From Thermococcus celer Vu 13 = JCM 8558 (GTDB lineage Archaea; Methanobacteriota_B; Thermococci; Thermococcales; Thermococcaceae), in assembly GCF_002214365.1 (NCBI RefSeq), contig NZ_CP014854.1, positions 1,573,092 to 1,637,091 on the forward strand: a stretch of DNA of 64,000 nt, given 5' to 3'. Positions 1-8,680 of the stretch are shown here, in pieces. The notes beneath the pieces were generated by a model. It made no database searches. It was not told where the DNA came from and saw only the letters and a program-made list of their open reading frames with translations. Within the stretch, counting starts at the first letter, position 1, and each line of letters opens with the position of its first letter. The position numbers and the translations under genes are program-made.

Positions 1-1
1 G

Positions 2-1300
2 GTTGATGAGATCCCCGAGGGGAACATCGGCCTCCTCCAGTGCAGGCTGGCGATGACCGGCTCTCCCGCCTACACCCAGCCCTTCCACAACGAACTAACC
101 CTCGCCCACAACGGTGAGATCTACAATTATTCTCACCTCAGGAACTACCTCGAGGGAAAGGGGGTGTCCTTCGAGACCGACGTCGACAGCGAGGTTATCC
201 TGAGGCTCCTTGAGTACCTCCTCGAGGGCGGGTTAAACATCTGGCGGGCCGTGAGAAAGGCCATGACGATGCTCGAGGGGGACTACGCGGTGGCCCTCAG
301 CGACGGGGGGAGGATATACCTGTTCCGTGACCCCGTGGGCGTTAGGCCCCTCTACTACTCCCCCAGGGGTTTCTTTGCCTCCGAGAGGAAGGTCCTTTGG
401 GCGATAGGGGAGGAAGCGGTTCCTGTTAACCCGGGAGAACTCGTCGTGATCTCGCGCGGGGGCGTTGAAAAGAGAAAGGTCTTCACGATCACGGAGCTGA
501 GGAAAAGCCTGAGGCCGGAGAGGGCGAGGCGCGCCCTTGCGAACGTATTAACGCACGCGGTCAAGGTCAGGACTGGAAGGAGAACAGGCATCCTCTTCTC
601 AGGGGGGCTGGACAGCTCCATCATTGCCCTCCTCGCCTCCCGCTACTCCGACGTTACCCTCTACACCGCGGGGGCCGAGGGCAGTCCCGACCTCGAGTGG
701 GCGCGAAAGGTCAGTGAGCTCCTGGGACTTCCGCTCAAAGAGCGGGTCTTCGATGTGGACGACGTCCGCGACGCGGTTCCAGAGGTGATCTTCGCCATAG
801 AGGAGCCCAATCCGATGAACCTCGCGATAGGGCTTCCCCTCTACTTCGCCACGGGACTTGCGAGGGAGGATGGATGCAGGCTACTCCTGAGCGGCCAGGG
901 GGCCGATGAGCTCTTCGGGGGCTACGCGAAGTACCTTGAAAACCCCGGGTTGATGGAGAGGGACCTCCTCGAGCTCGGGGAGAGGAACCTCGCGAGGGAC
1001 GACAAGATAGCCATGCTCAACTCGGTCGAGGTCAGGGTTCCGTTCCTCGACCTATCCGTGGTTTCCGTCGCGCTGGGAACGCCCCTTGGCTCGAAGATAG
1101 GGGAGGGCGTAAGAAAGGCCATCCTGCGGAAGGTCGCCGTTGACCTCGGACTGCCCAGGGAGATAGCGGAGCGCGGGAAGAAGGCCGCCCAGTACGGCAG
1201 TCGTTCCCAGAGGCTCCTCGAGAGGCTGGCCAAAGCCGAGGGCCTCAGCCTGAGTGAGTACACCCAACGGGTCTTCAACGGGGTCTTTAAACGCGGGTAA
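2..1300 (+). CDS. asnB: Asparagine synthetase (glutamine-hydrolysing), 5'-truncated by window edge
   Basis: The enzyme amidates aspartate to asparagine, using ammonia released from glutamine and ATP. The frame is open from base 2, so the true start and the catalytic N-terminal Cys lie outside the window; the first in-frame ATG (53) is internal. The visible part has the rest of the class II glutamine amidotransferase domain (AHNGEIYN, DVDSEVILRLLE, FRDPVGVRPLYY). The synthetase domain follows, with the PP-loop LFSGGLDSS near base 595 and the motifs GQGADELFGGY and SVEVRVPFLD. The last 60 or so residues are basic. About 432 residues are visible, so roughly 40-50 are missing, giving a protein of normal length for archaeal AsnB. 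Confidence 0.93.
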   Translation, partial: VDEIPEGNIGLLQCRLAMTGSPAYTQPFHNELTLAHNGEIYNYSHLRNYLEGKGVSFETDVDSEVILRLLEYLLEGGLNIWRAVRKAMTMLEGDYAVALSDGGRIYLFRDPVGVRPLYYSPRGFFASERKVLWAIGEEAVPVNPGELVVISRGGVEKRKVFTITELRKSLRPERARRALANVLTHAVKVRTGRRTGILFSGGLDSSIIALLASRYSDVTLYTAGAEGSPDLEWARKVSELLGLPLKERVFDVDDVRDAVPEVIFAIEEPNPMNLAIGLPLYFATGLAREDGCRLLLSGQGADELFGGYAKYLENPGLMERDLLELGERNLARDDKIAMLNSVEVRVPFLDLSVVSVALGTPLGSKIGEGVRKAILRKVAVDLGLPREIAERGKKAAQYGSRSQRLLERLAKAEGLSLSEYTQRVFNGVFKRG

Positions 1301-1395
1301 ACGGTTCTGAACGTCCGTTAATCCTCCCCGGGAAACAGGGGCCTTTCCATCTCATCCTCACCCTTCGGGTCAAACCGGGACGAACGATTGCGTGA

Positions 1396-1417
1396 AAAAG
1401 CCTTAAATAAGGCTTTT
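1396..1417. promoter_or_regulatory. Perfect 22-bp palindrome over a TATA box
   Basis: The arms AAAAGCCTTA (1396-1405) and TAAGGCTTTT (1408-1417) are exact inverted repeats separated by AA. The centre reads as a TATA element (CTTAAATAA). A start site about 25 bases downstream would fall near 1432, just before the GGTGGG ribosome-binding site (1434-1439) of the secreted-protein gene at 1444. It could be an operator on the TATA box, a bidirectional promoter or a hairpin after asnB. Confidence 0.5.
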
Positions 1418-1443
1418 CCCAATACGAAAGCAGGTGGGAGAGC

Positions 1444-2649
1444 GTGATACTGAAAAAGGGGCTCGTAATCATCATTGGTTTCATGTTCATGCTCGGGGGA
1501 GTTCCCCTCGGGGGCGCGAGCGGCGGGATGAAACTGGTCATCCTCGTGAGCGACAACGAGGCCGATTCAGCGGTCGCCCAAAACGTGGCGGACCTCCTCG
1601 GGGCCCAACTAATCGTGAGCCCGTGGGGTACGTACGATCCCGCGGCGAGCGCCGAGATCCTCAGCATCGACCCGGACAGGGTCATAATAATCGGGGGCCC
1701 CGTTGCCGTTCCCGAGGAGTACACGGAGGACCTGGAGGAATTTGGGATCCCGTACGAACGCTGGTACGGCGAGACGAGGTACGAAACGAACCTCGCGGTG
1801 ATAGAGGGGCTCAGGGACGAGTTTCCGGCGGTGTTCGGCGAAATAAAAACGGTCGTCCTCTCCAACGGCCGGGATGTCCTCGCCATGGAGAAATACCTCG
1901 AGGCCATGAAGCTGGATCCCCAGGGATTCGAGGGGAAGCCGATCCTCGTCCTCACCGACGAGGGGAAGGAAAACCTGACGATGGCGGCGCTGGAAGGCTT
2001 CAGAGGCATAGTGGAGGTCAGGTACCTGGCCACCCATCTGGGCATGGGGGGGACCGCGTTCCCCCTCAACAGGGATAAGCTGGGGGACTGGATGAGGTCA
2101 CGTTTCTCAGGCTACGAGGAGAGGATCCTCACCTTCTCCCCCGAGGGGGATGAGGTTCACGCCCTCCTCCTCAGCGTCCAGAACAAAACCGAGCGTGCCG
2201 GGGAACTCCTCGATGGACTGCAGGTACCCGCCGCGATAAAGAGGCTTGAGAGGGCTAAGGAAGCCCTCCAGATGGCGTGGGACGCCTACAATTCCGGCGA
2301 ATACTCCGAGGCGTACAGACTCGCGGTGGTCGCGGATTTCAACGCGGACTTCGTCATATCCCGCGCCTACAGCGAGATGAGAACCGTGTACCAGGGATCC
2401 GTAAGAATGCGGCTTGAAATCGAGATACACAGGCTGGAGATAATGGTGAATGTCCTCAGGGGAAAGGGCTACGATGTAAGCGAGCTGGAATCCCTCATCG
2501 CCCAGGCCGAAAAGGCGCTCAGCAGGGGCCAGTACTCCCTCCTGCTCAACGACATCATACCCCGCATCAGACACGGGATGAAGGCTTTGAGAACGGGTAA
2601 AACCTCCTATGGTGGCGGAAACGCGGGAAGAAAAGGGGGAAGACCATAA
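1444..2649 (+). CDS. Secreted protein with cell-wall-binding-repeat-2-like N-terminal region
   Basis: 401 residues from a GTG start preceded by GGTGGG. Residues 1-27 form a signal peptide with a hydrophobic core (LVIIIGFMFMLGG), so the mature protein is outside the membrane. Residues about 30-110 resemble the cell-wall-binding repeat 2 family: VILVSDNEADSAVAQNVAD, then VIIIGGPVAVPEEY, then a GETRYETNLAV segment. The remainder (about 215-385) is predicted helical and charged, possibly coiled coil. There is no C-terminal membrane anchor, so it may associate with the S-layer or be released. Function unknown. The gene stands alone; the glycosyltransferase behind it has its own leaderless-type promoter. 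Confidence 0.75.
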   Translation: MILKKGLVIIIGFMFMLGGVPLGGASGGMKLVILVSDNEADSAVAQNVADLLGAQLIVSPWGTYDPAASAEILSIDPDRVIIIGGPVAVPEEYTEDLEEFGIPYERWYGETRYETNLAVIEGLRDEFPAVFGEIKTVVLSNGRDVLAMEKYLEAMKLDPQGFEGKPILVLTDEGKENLTMAALEGFRGIVEVRYLATHLGMGGTAFPLNRDKLGDWMRSRFSGYEERILTFSPEGDEVHALLLSVQNKTERAGELLDGLQVPAAIKRLERAKEALQMAWDAYNSGEYSEAYRLAVVADFNADFVISRAYSEMRTVYQGSVRMRLEIEIHRLEIMVNVLRGKGYDVSELESLIAQAEKALSRGQYSLLLNDIIPRIRHGMKALRTGKTSYGGGNAGRKGGRP

Positions 2650-2686
2650 GCCTTTTTAACGTCCCCCCCAATTTTCTCCGGTTAAG

Positions 2687-3715
2687 ATGAGGATTCTGAT
2701 GGTAGGACACTACCCGCCGCACGGTGGTGGGGTCGCGAATCACCTGGACAACCTCGTCAGGGAACTGAGGAAGAGGCACGAGGTTCACGTCCTGACCTAC
2801 GGGCCGGTGAGACCGAGGGACTTTGAGAGGGAGTTCGTGCACACGGTTCGCGTTCCTCCCGTTTACGGCCTGAGGGGGACGGGCTTCGCCTTCCTCGGGT
2901 CAAAGAGGATAGCGGAACTTCACAGAAGGTTCAATTTCGACCTTATCCACGCCCACTTCGTCGGCACGACGAGCTTCGCCGGCGTTCTGGCGAAGGGGAA
3001 AACGGGCCTGCCCCTCGTCGTAACCGCCCACGGCAGCGACCTCGAGCACACGGCCGAGCTAACCCTTGGTAGGTTCTACGTGAAGAAAAGCCTCCTCGAG
3101 GCGGACGCGGTCATAGCCGTCAGCCACTGGCTGGCCCGGAAGGCCCTCTCGCTCGGGGCCCCGTCCGTTAAAGTCATACCCAACGGCGTCAGACCGCTCG
3201 AGGAAGAAAAGGGCAAGAGGGAGTACATAACTTACATAGGAGCCCTCCGCGACTACAAGGGGCCCGAGACCTTCGTGGAGCTGGCGCGCGTGTTTCCCGG
3301 GGAGAAGTTCCTCGTGGTAGGAGAGGGCCCCCTCAAACGGAAGCTTCAATCCCTCGCCCCGCCCAACGTCCGGTTCACGGGCTACAGGCACGACGTCGGG
3401 ACGATACTCTCAAGGAGCAAGCTCCTGGTTCTCCCGTCCAGGAGGGAAGGCTTCGGGCTGGTCGTCCTCGAGGCCAACTCCCTCGGCGTCCCGGCCGTCG
3501 GGAGGAGGGTCAGCGCGATACCAGAGCTCGTACGCGAGGGCAAGAACGGCCTGACCTTCGGGGACTTTGACGAACTCGTGGGGGCAGTTAAGAGGCTCCT
3601 CGAACCGAAGGAAAACGCGAAGGCGGGAAGGATGGGGAGAGAGGTGGCCTCGGCTTACTCGTGGGAAACCGTCGCTAAAGAAGTCGAGGCGGTCTACGAA
3701 TCCCTTTTGAGATAG
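2687..3715 (+). CDS. Glycosyltransferase family 4 (GT-B fold)
   Basis: 342 residues. It probably transfers a sugar from a nucleotide-sugar donor to a glycan or lipid. The N-terminal Rossmann-like half starts MRILMVGHYPPHGGGVANHL and contains HAHF and TAHGSDLEH. The C-terminal half has IPNGV, YIGALRDYKGPE, VVGEGPLK and the donor-binding E-x7-E element SRREGFGLVVLEANSLGVPA. All are typical of GT4 enzymes. A TATA-like element (CTTTTTAAC) about 27 bases before the ATG, with no ribosome-binding site, suggests a leaderless transcript. Acceptor and donor cannot be read from the sequence. Confidence 0.88.
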   Translation: MRILMVGHYPPHGGGVANHLDNLVRELRKRHEVHVLTYGPVRPRDFEREFVHTVRVPPVYGLRGTGFAFLGSKRIAELHRRFNFDLIHAHFVGTTSFAGVLAKGKTGLPLVVTAHGSDLEHTAELTLGRFYVKKSLLEADAVIAVSHWLARKALSLGAPSVKVIPNGVRPLEEEKGKREYITYIGALRDYKGPETFVELARVFPGEKFLVVGEGPLKRKLQSLAPPNVRFTGYRHDVGTILSRSKLLVLPSRREGFGLVVLEANSLGVPAVGRRVSAIPELVREGKNGLTFGDFDELVGAVKRLLEPKENAKAGRMGREVASAYSWETVAKEVEAVYESLLR

Positions 3716-3755
3716 CTTTTTAACAGGTTTTTAGCCCCTCGCTTCGGGTGAGAGG

Positions 3756-4775
3756 ATGACGGTTGTAATCAACATGCGGGACGGGGTGGACGAGGAGAAG
3801 ATAAGGATAGCCGCGAGGTTCATACTTCGGGGAGAGCTCGTTGCGTTTCCAACCGAAACGGTGTACGGCCTCGGCGCGGATGCGCTCAACGAAAAAGCGG
3901 TTAGAAAAATCTTCGAGGCCAAGAAAAGACCAGCGGACAACCCGCTGATAATCCACATAGCGAGATTGGACGACCTCGAGAGGATCGCCCGGGAGGTACC
4001 GCCGGAGGCGAGGCTATTGGCCGAGAGGTTCTGGCCCGGACCTTTAACCCTCGTTCTGCCGAAGGGGGAAGACGTTCCGGACGTCACCACCGGCGGCCTC
4101 GACACGGTCGCGGTTAGAATGCCCGCCCACCCGATAGCTCTCTCCCTGATAAGGGCCAGCACCCCGATAGCGGCACCCTCGGCGAACGTGAGCGGGAAGC
4201 CCAGCCCGACGCTGGCGGAGCACGTGGTGGACGACTTCTACGGGCGGATAGCGTGCATAATAGACGGGGGTGAAACCGAGATAGGCGTTGAGTCGACCGT
4301 CCTTGATCTGAGCTCGGAGAGGCCGACGCTGCTGAGGCCCGGAGGTCTCCCACTGGAGGAGATAGAGAAGGTCGTAGGAGGGGTGGAGGTGCACCCCGCG
4401 GTTGAAGGGAAGCCCGTTGACGTGGCCCGCTCACCGGGCATGAAGTACAGGCATTACTCCCCCAGCGCCCAGGTTGTGGTGGTTGAAGGGGCGAGGGAGA
4501 AGGTGAGGCGAAAGATAGGGGAACTCGTTGAGGAGTACCGTTCAAAGGGCCTGCGCGTCGGCGTCATGGCCACGGAGACCCACGATGCCGACGAGTTCTT
4601 CCACCTCGGTAAGACGGAGAGGGAAGTGGCCAGAAACCTGTTCAAGGCCCTCAGGGAGCTTGATAAGCGCGGGGTGGACGTGATAATCGCGGAGGGGGTT
4701 GAGGAGAGGGGCCTCGGCCTCGCAGTTATGAACCGGCTGAAGAAGGCGGCCGGGTACAGGATAGTTCGGGCATAG
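3756..4775 (+). CDS. sua5: L-threonylcarbamoyladenylate synthase, Sua5 type
   Basis: 339 residues. It makes threonylcarbamoyl-AMP from threonine, bicarbonate and ATP for the t6A modification at position 37 of ANN-decoding tRNAs. The N-terminal YrdC/Sua5 domain (about 10-200) shows AFPTETVYGLGADA, KKRPADNPLIIHI, the GPLTLVLPK segment, APSANVSGKPSPT and VESTVLDL. The linker has the family's GMKYRHYSP motif. The C-terminal Sua5 domain (about 230-339) distinguishes it from short YrdC proteins. The start ATG follows GGGTGAGAGG. It overlaps no neighbour and appears monocistronic. Confidence 0.93.
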   Translation: MTVVINMRDGVDEEKIRIAARFILRGELVAFPTETVYGLGADALNEKAVRKIFEAKKRPADNPLIIHIARLDDLERIAREVPPEARLLAERFWPGPLTLVLPKGEDVPDVTTGGLDTVAVRMPAHPIALSLIRASTPIAAPSANVSGKPSPTLAEHVVDDFYGRIACIIDGGETEIGVESTVLDLSSERPTLLRPGGLPLEEIEKVVGGVEVHPAVEGKPVDVARSPGMKYRHYSPSAQVVVVEGAREKVRRKIGELVEEYRSKGLRVGVMATETHDADEFFHLGKTEREVARNLFKALRELDKRGVDVIIAEGVEERGLGLAVMNRLKKAAGYRIVRA

Positions 4776-4846
4776 ACAACGCTTAAATATCCCGGGCCCC
4801 TAAAGTTGGTAAGGAATCCTGACTCGAATCATGTGGGGTGGGAAAT

Positions 4847-6028
4847 TTGTCACCGGACATAGGCCTGGAGGGGCCGGAGGAGCTTGAGGAGCTTGCCTTC
4901 AGGAAGATTAACGAAGGAAAAGTTAAGGACGGTCTTAAACTGGTTCTTCGCGCCGCAAGGGGTTATGAGAGAGAGGGTAAAATTCGGGACGCCGCGAGAC
5001 TGTATAAATACCTCGGGTACCTTCTACTTGAAAAGACAAACGACGTTGACAAGGCCCGGCCGCCTCTCCTCAAGGCCGCCTACCTGTACATCGACCTCAT
5101 AGAAGAGCACGTGTCCCGCCCGGAGGTTGACATCGATGTCCTCGATGAGTACTGCTCGAACGTTCTCGAGGTTTTTGTTACACTCAACGACAAGGGGAAC
5201 CTGATGAAATACACAAAGGAGTTCGCGGGTATTTACGAGGACCTCGGCGATTCCTACAGGGAAAACGAGGACATCCCAATGGCCATAAGGGCCTATGAGT
5301 CCGCGTACCGTTATTACCGGGCCATAAACGATATCGAGTCGTACAGAAGGCTCGCCGAGACGTTGATAAGCCTCTACGGCAGGGTCGCGGAGACCAAGCT
5401 GGAGAACAACGACCTCCTGGGGGCCGCGGAGGCCTTTTATCGGCTCGCCAGTTTCATTCACACGATATTCGGTTACGATGTTCACTTCATCGAGATGATG
5501 GACACAGCTGCTAAAAACTTCGAGAAGGCCAGCAAGATCTTCTACTCTCAGGGAGACCTTGACGGGACAACCAGTGCCCTCGTGAAGGCCCAGTACGCCT
5601 ATCTCCTCTCCAAGAACTTCGGCAGGGCCAAGTTAATCGGCCTCAACACCACGAGGATGCTCTACCAGGTGGTGAGCTCCTACAGGGCCAGGGGGGACGA
5701 TGAGAAAACGGCGGAGAAGCTCATGGAACTCGCGGAGGCCCTCATCGGGATAGGAAAACTGGAGGATGCCATGAAGGCATACAAGAGCGTTCTGGACATC
5801 AAGAGCGGCCTGAGGTTCCGCGTCAGGGTGCGCGGCGCGGTTCTCAAATATTACGCCGCCACAAAAGAGTCGGAGAAGGTTCTGGAGGATGTAGAGGCCA
5901 TCGAGTACTACCTCTCCAGGAAAGCCTACCCACGGGGGCTTGAGCTGGCGGAAAACACCATGCTGAGAGCTGGACTCGAGGAGGCCCTGGAGAAAATTCA
6001 CGAGGCCGAGGGAATATACCAGCCTTAA
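4847..6028 (+). CDS. Tetratricopeptide-repeat protein, alpha-helical scaffold
   Basis: About 393 residues, almost wholly alpha-helical, with successive TPR-like helical hairpins. Examples are AARLYKYLGYLLLEKTNDVDKA, then AIRAYESAYRYYRAI, AAEAFYRLASFI and AMKAYKSVLDI. Such proteins usually bind other proteins; the helix spacing is also reminiscent of alpha-SNAP-like repeats. There is no signal peptide or membrane segment, so it is cytoplasmic. A GTG at 4838 is in frame, but the strong GGGGTGGG at 4834-4841 sits 5 bases before TTG 4847, so I prefer the TTG start. A TATA-like CTTAAATAT lies near 4782. No partner can be inferred from the neighbours. Confidence 0.78.
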   Translation: MSPDIGLEGPEELEELAFRKINEGKVKDGLKLVLRAARGYEREGKIRDAARLYKYLGYLLLEKTNDVDKARPPLLKAAYLYIDLIEEHVSRPEVDIDVLDEYCSNVLEVFVTLNDKGNLMKYTKEFAGIYEDLGDSYRENEDIPMAIRAYESAYRYYRAINDIESYRRLAETLISLYGRVAETKLENNDLLGAAEAFYRLASFIHTIFGYDVHFIEMMDTAAKNFEKASKIFYSQGDLDGTTSALVKAQYAYLLSKNFGRAKLIGLNTTRMLYQVVSSYRARGDDEKTAEKLMELAEALIGIGKLEDAMKAYKSVLDIKSGLRFRVRVRGAVLKYYAATKESEKVLEDVEAIEYYLSRKAYPRGLELAENTMLRAGLEEALEKIHEAEGIYQP

Positions 6029-6056
6029 AACAATGAAATAAATGACCTGTGGAGGT

Positions 6057-6479
6057 TCACTGCCTCCTTACCTCGACCCTCGGAAGCGGCACGTGGTAGG
6101 GAAGGCGCATCTCCTTGGCCATCATCATGAGAACCGGCGAGATCTCCTTGGTTATGAAGTTGACGACCTCCGCGAAGGTCATGGAGTCCATCTTTTTCTC
6201 CTCTTCCCATAGGTTGAGTATCTCGTCGATCTTCTCCTTCTGTGGGGGCAGGTAGAGTATCGCCCCCTCAATCGCACCCTGGGCGATCTTGGGGTTGTAG
6301 TCGATCTCGTACCTGAAGAGTATCTCTATTCCGTTTATCTTCCCCGTGGGAGTGCGCATCTCCCCGAGGCGCATCTCCTTCACTTTGGGGGAGAGTTTTA
6401 CCTCTATCTGGCCCTGAGGCACCGCGAGGGTAACCTTCTCGAGCTCTATCTTCGTCACGTTGAATCCAAGGACGGGCAT
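6057..6479 (-). CDS. Conserved hypothetical protein, beta-rich N-terminus
   Basis: 140 residues if it starts at ATG 6479, which has GGTGGTG 5 bases upstream; a GTG at 6491 would overlap that site and is less likely. The first 95 residues alternate charged and hydrophobic residues as in beta strands (IELEKVTLAVPQGQIEVKL, GIEILFRYEIDYNP). The rest is helical. I recognise no family or catalytic motif; the strand-helix arrangement is loosely like SecB-type chaperone folds, but that is only an impression. A TATA box (GTTTTATATGG) lies upstream in the gap shared with the divergent nucleotidyltransferase. Confidence 0.7.
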   Translation of the reverse strand: MPVLGFNVTKIELEKVTLAVPQGQIEVKLSPKVKEMRLGEMRTPTGKINGIEILFRYEIDYNPKIAQGAIEGAILYLPPQKEKIDEILNLWEEEKKMDSMTFAEVVNFITKEISPVLMMMAKEMRLPYHVPLPRVEVRRQ

Positions 6480-6560
6480 CTCTTTCACCACCCGAAACTG
6501 GTTAAGGCCATATAAAACGCTATCGGTAGGGCTTTAAAAGTTCCGGTTAAACCTATCTCG

Positions 6561-7265
6561 ATGCCAAGGGAAAAGGTCGTTCGGATCTGGGACGAGAGGG
6601 AAGTAATCTATTCGCCGAAGAGGTGGCGCTACCTCAGGGAAAAGCGGGAGAAAGCCCTGGGGATAATGGAAAGGCTCGCTCAGTTCGATCCCTGGCTCTA
6701 CGGTAGCGTCGCCAGGGGGGACGTTCGGCGGGACAGCGACGTGGACATCTTCATTCCCTACCGGGTTCCCGCCTACCTCATCGAGCTCGCCCTCGAGGGG
6801 CTCATCACGAGACGGAGGATAGTCATGGCGACGCCGTGGCACCTGATCAAGGGCATCATCGAGGTGGACGAGGAGACGACGGTCACGTTCCCGCTGATAG
6901 AGCCCACGGACAGGGAACTCGAGTTCTACCGCTGGGGCGGGGCGGTTGGCATCAGCGAGGTGAGGGCTAAGAGGCGCGTTCCGGGCGTTAACAAAAAGTT
7001 AATCCTCATTGTCCCCACCGAGAGAGGACACGTCGAGAGGGAAGTGATTGGGAGGGAGAGCGAGGTGGCGAAAATCCTCGGAGTGAGCGTGGACATCGTC
7101 AGGGAACGCGTCCACGTCCTCACGAGGCGGGACAGCATCGGGAGAACCGGGATATACATCAACGAGGAAGTCCCGGATTGGATGGGCTTCGAGGAGGCGC
7201 TGAAGGCCATAGCCGACCGCGACCCGAACGTCAGGAGGAAGGTGAGGGAGCGCGGGGGGATTTAG
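6561..7265 (+). CDS. Nucleotidyltransferase of the pol-beta superfamily
   Basis: 234 residues. The signature WLYGSVARGDVRRDSDVDIF (about residues 45-65) is the G-S-x9-D-x-D metal-binding core of minimal nucleotidyltransferases, so nucleotide transfer to a protein or small molecule is expected. Unlike MNT antitoxins the chain continues for another 170 residues, with a basic, helix-rich C-terminal region ending DRDPNVRRKVRERGG. No HEPN partner is adjacent. A TATA-like CTTTAAAAG about 30 bases before the ATG suggests a leaderless transcript. Its end overlaps the convergent ATPase gene by 4 bases. Confidence 0.8.
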   Translation: MPREKVVRIWDEREVIYSPKRWRYLREKREKALGIMERLAQFDPWLYGSVARGDVRRDSDVDIFIPYRVPAYLIELALEGLITRRRIVMATPWHLIKGIIEVDEETTVTFPLIEPTDRELEFYRWGGAVGISEVRAKRRVPGVNKKLILIVPTERGHVEREVIGRESEVAKILGVSVDIVRERVHVLTRRDSIGRTGIYINEEVPDWMGFEEALKAIADRDPNVRRKVRERGGI

Positions 7266-8527
7266 CGGAGGAGCCAGTCGTGGAGCGGGACGACCTCTAT
7301 TGTCCTGCCCTTCAACGTGATGGTTCCCTCATTGGCGAAGGTCACGAGGGTGAGCTCCTTGGCTTTGATTCTCTTTGTGGCCTCCGCGAGGGCCCTGAGC
7401 TCGCGCTCCCTGTTTAGGGGGTGGAGTTCGTAGCTGACCTGAATCAGCTCGTCCCCAGCCAGGAAATCGACCTCCCAGCCGTCGCCGGGGACGTAAAACA
7501 GATCCTCCCCCGGTTCAAAGCCCCTCCTGAGGAGCTCGACCATTACGAGGTTCTCGATCAGGCGACCCCTGTCCTTCACCCCCAGAACCCTCAGGAGGCC
7601 GTTGTCCACGAGGTAGGGCTTGAAGCCGAGCAGTTCGGCCTTTTTGTAGGATTTCACGCGGGGCGGAAGGCGGTGGAGGATGAAGGCGTCGCCCAGGTAC
7701 TCGAGGTAATCCCCGATGGTCGTTTTACCGACCGAGATCCCGAGGCTCTTCATCGTTGAGTACGTTCTATTGAGGGTTAGGTGGCTCGAGCGGGCGAGGA
7801 TCTTAAGGAGGAGCCTCAGGGCGCGGAGGTTCCGGACCTCCCACCGTTCCACGATATCGCGGTAGATGGCGAGTTCGAGGATTCCCCGAAGAACCTCTGC
7901 CCTCATGTGCGGGTTGAGCACGACCTCTGGATAGCCCCCCCATTCGAGGTACTCGTCGAGGAGGGCCCTGAGTCCCGCCTTCTCCTCACTCGAGAGGTAT
8001 CTCTTAACCCGGAATCCCCTCGCCCTCAGGAACTCGGGGAAGGAGAACGGGAAAACGCTGACGGTCACGGAACGTCCCCTGAGCTGGGTCGCTATCTCCT
8101 TCGAAAGAAGCTTTGCGGACGAACCGGAGACGAAGACGCGATGTCCCATATCGAGGAGGTAGCGGACGAAGCGCTCCCACCCCTCAACGACCTGAACCTC
8201 GTCGAGGAAGAGATGAAGTTTCCCACCGCCCATATCCCTTACGATGTCGAGAAGGGTCATCAGGTCCTTGAGGGAAGCTCCGACGAGCCGCGGATCCTCG
8301 AGGTTTACGTAGGCTATATCCTCCTCCCTGACCCCCTCAGATTTGAGTTCCTCCATGAGCTGGCGCATCAGATACGTCTTCCCCGCCCTCCTCGGTCCGA
8401 TTATCGCCACCGCCATCCGGGTGTTGGGAACCTTAACCTCCACCTCGCGCTTTATTCCCTCGAAGGGCAGGGAGCGGTAATCGAGGAGTACTTCGGCCCA
8501 CGTTCCCCTTTCGATCATCGCAATCAC
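7262..8527 (-). CDS. Archaeal P-loop ATPase with DUF4143-type C-terminal domain
   Basis: 421 residues. The N-terminal AAA-like domain has Walker A IIGPRRAGKTYL near residue 45 and Walker B KLHLFLDEVQVVEGWE near 105, followed by the sensor-like FVSGSSAKLL. The C-terminal DUF4143-type domain is related to restriction-nuclease folds and ends with a core VDFLAGDELIQVSYEL. Many near-identical copies of this family occur in archaeal genomes, and some are linked to mobile DNA; their role is unsettled. A TATA box (TTATAAAT at 8550-8557) lies about 25 bases before GTG 8527, fitting a leaderless start; ATG 8518 is the alternative. Four palindromic repeats precede it. Confidence 0.85.
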   Translation of the reverse strand: MIAMIERGTWAEVLLDYRSLPFEGIKREVEVKVPNTRMAVAIIGPRRAGKTYLMRQLMEELKSEGVREEDIAYVNLEDPRLVGASLKDLMTLLDIVRDMGGGKLHLFLDEVQVVEGWERFVRYLLDMGHRVFVSGSSAKLLSKEIATQLRGRSVTVSVFPFSFPEFLRARGFRVKRYLSSEEKAGLRALLDEYLEWGGYPEVVLNPHMRAEVLRGILELAIYRDIVERWEVRNLRALRLLLKILARSSHLTLNRTYSTMKSLGISVGKTTIGDYLEYLGDAFILHRLPPRVKSYKKAELLGFKPYLVDNGLLRVLGVKDRGRLIENLVMVELLRRGFEPGEDLFYVPGDGWEVDFLAGDELIQVSYELHPLNRERELRALAEATKRIKAKELTLVTFANEGTITLKGRTIEVVPLHDWLLR

Positions 8528-8663
8528 GGACTACGTATGGTTCATTACCTTATAAATATTTGGACTATACATAGTCCATTTTTTTATAAACCAACGGACT
8601 ACAAGTAGTTCACTCCTTTATAAACTCACGGACTGCATACGGTACAAGAACTCGGAAGCTCAA
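8528..8663. repeat. Four operator-like repeats with an exact 34-bp period
   Basis: GGACT begins at 8528, 8562, 8596 and 8630, exactly 34 bp apart. Each unit opens with a 16-bp imperfect palindrome; the second, GGACTATACATAGTCC (8562-8577), is perfect. The others are GGACTACGTATGGTTC, GGACTACAAGTAGTTC and the weaker GGACTGCATACGGTAC. Units 1-3 also carry TTATAAA some 20 bases in. The first palindrome abuts the GTG start, between TATA box and predicted transcription start, as expected of an autoregulatory operator array. Confidence 0.75.
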
Positions 8664-8680
8664 AAGAGGAGGGGAAGGAG

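Noticed and set aside
7421..8608. Long plus-strand frames of 112 and 275 codons inside the DUF4143 ATPase gene
   Set aside because: They are antisense shadows of the ATPase gene, caused by its GC-rich codons; no ribosome-binding site or protein-like composition.
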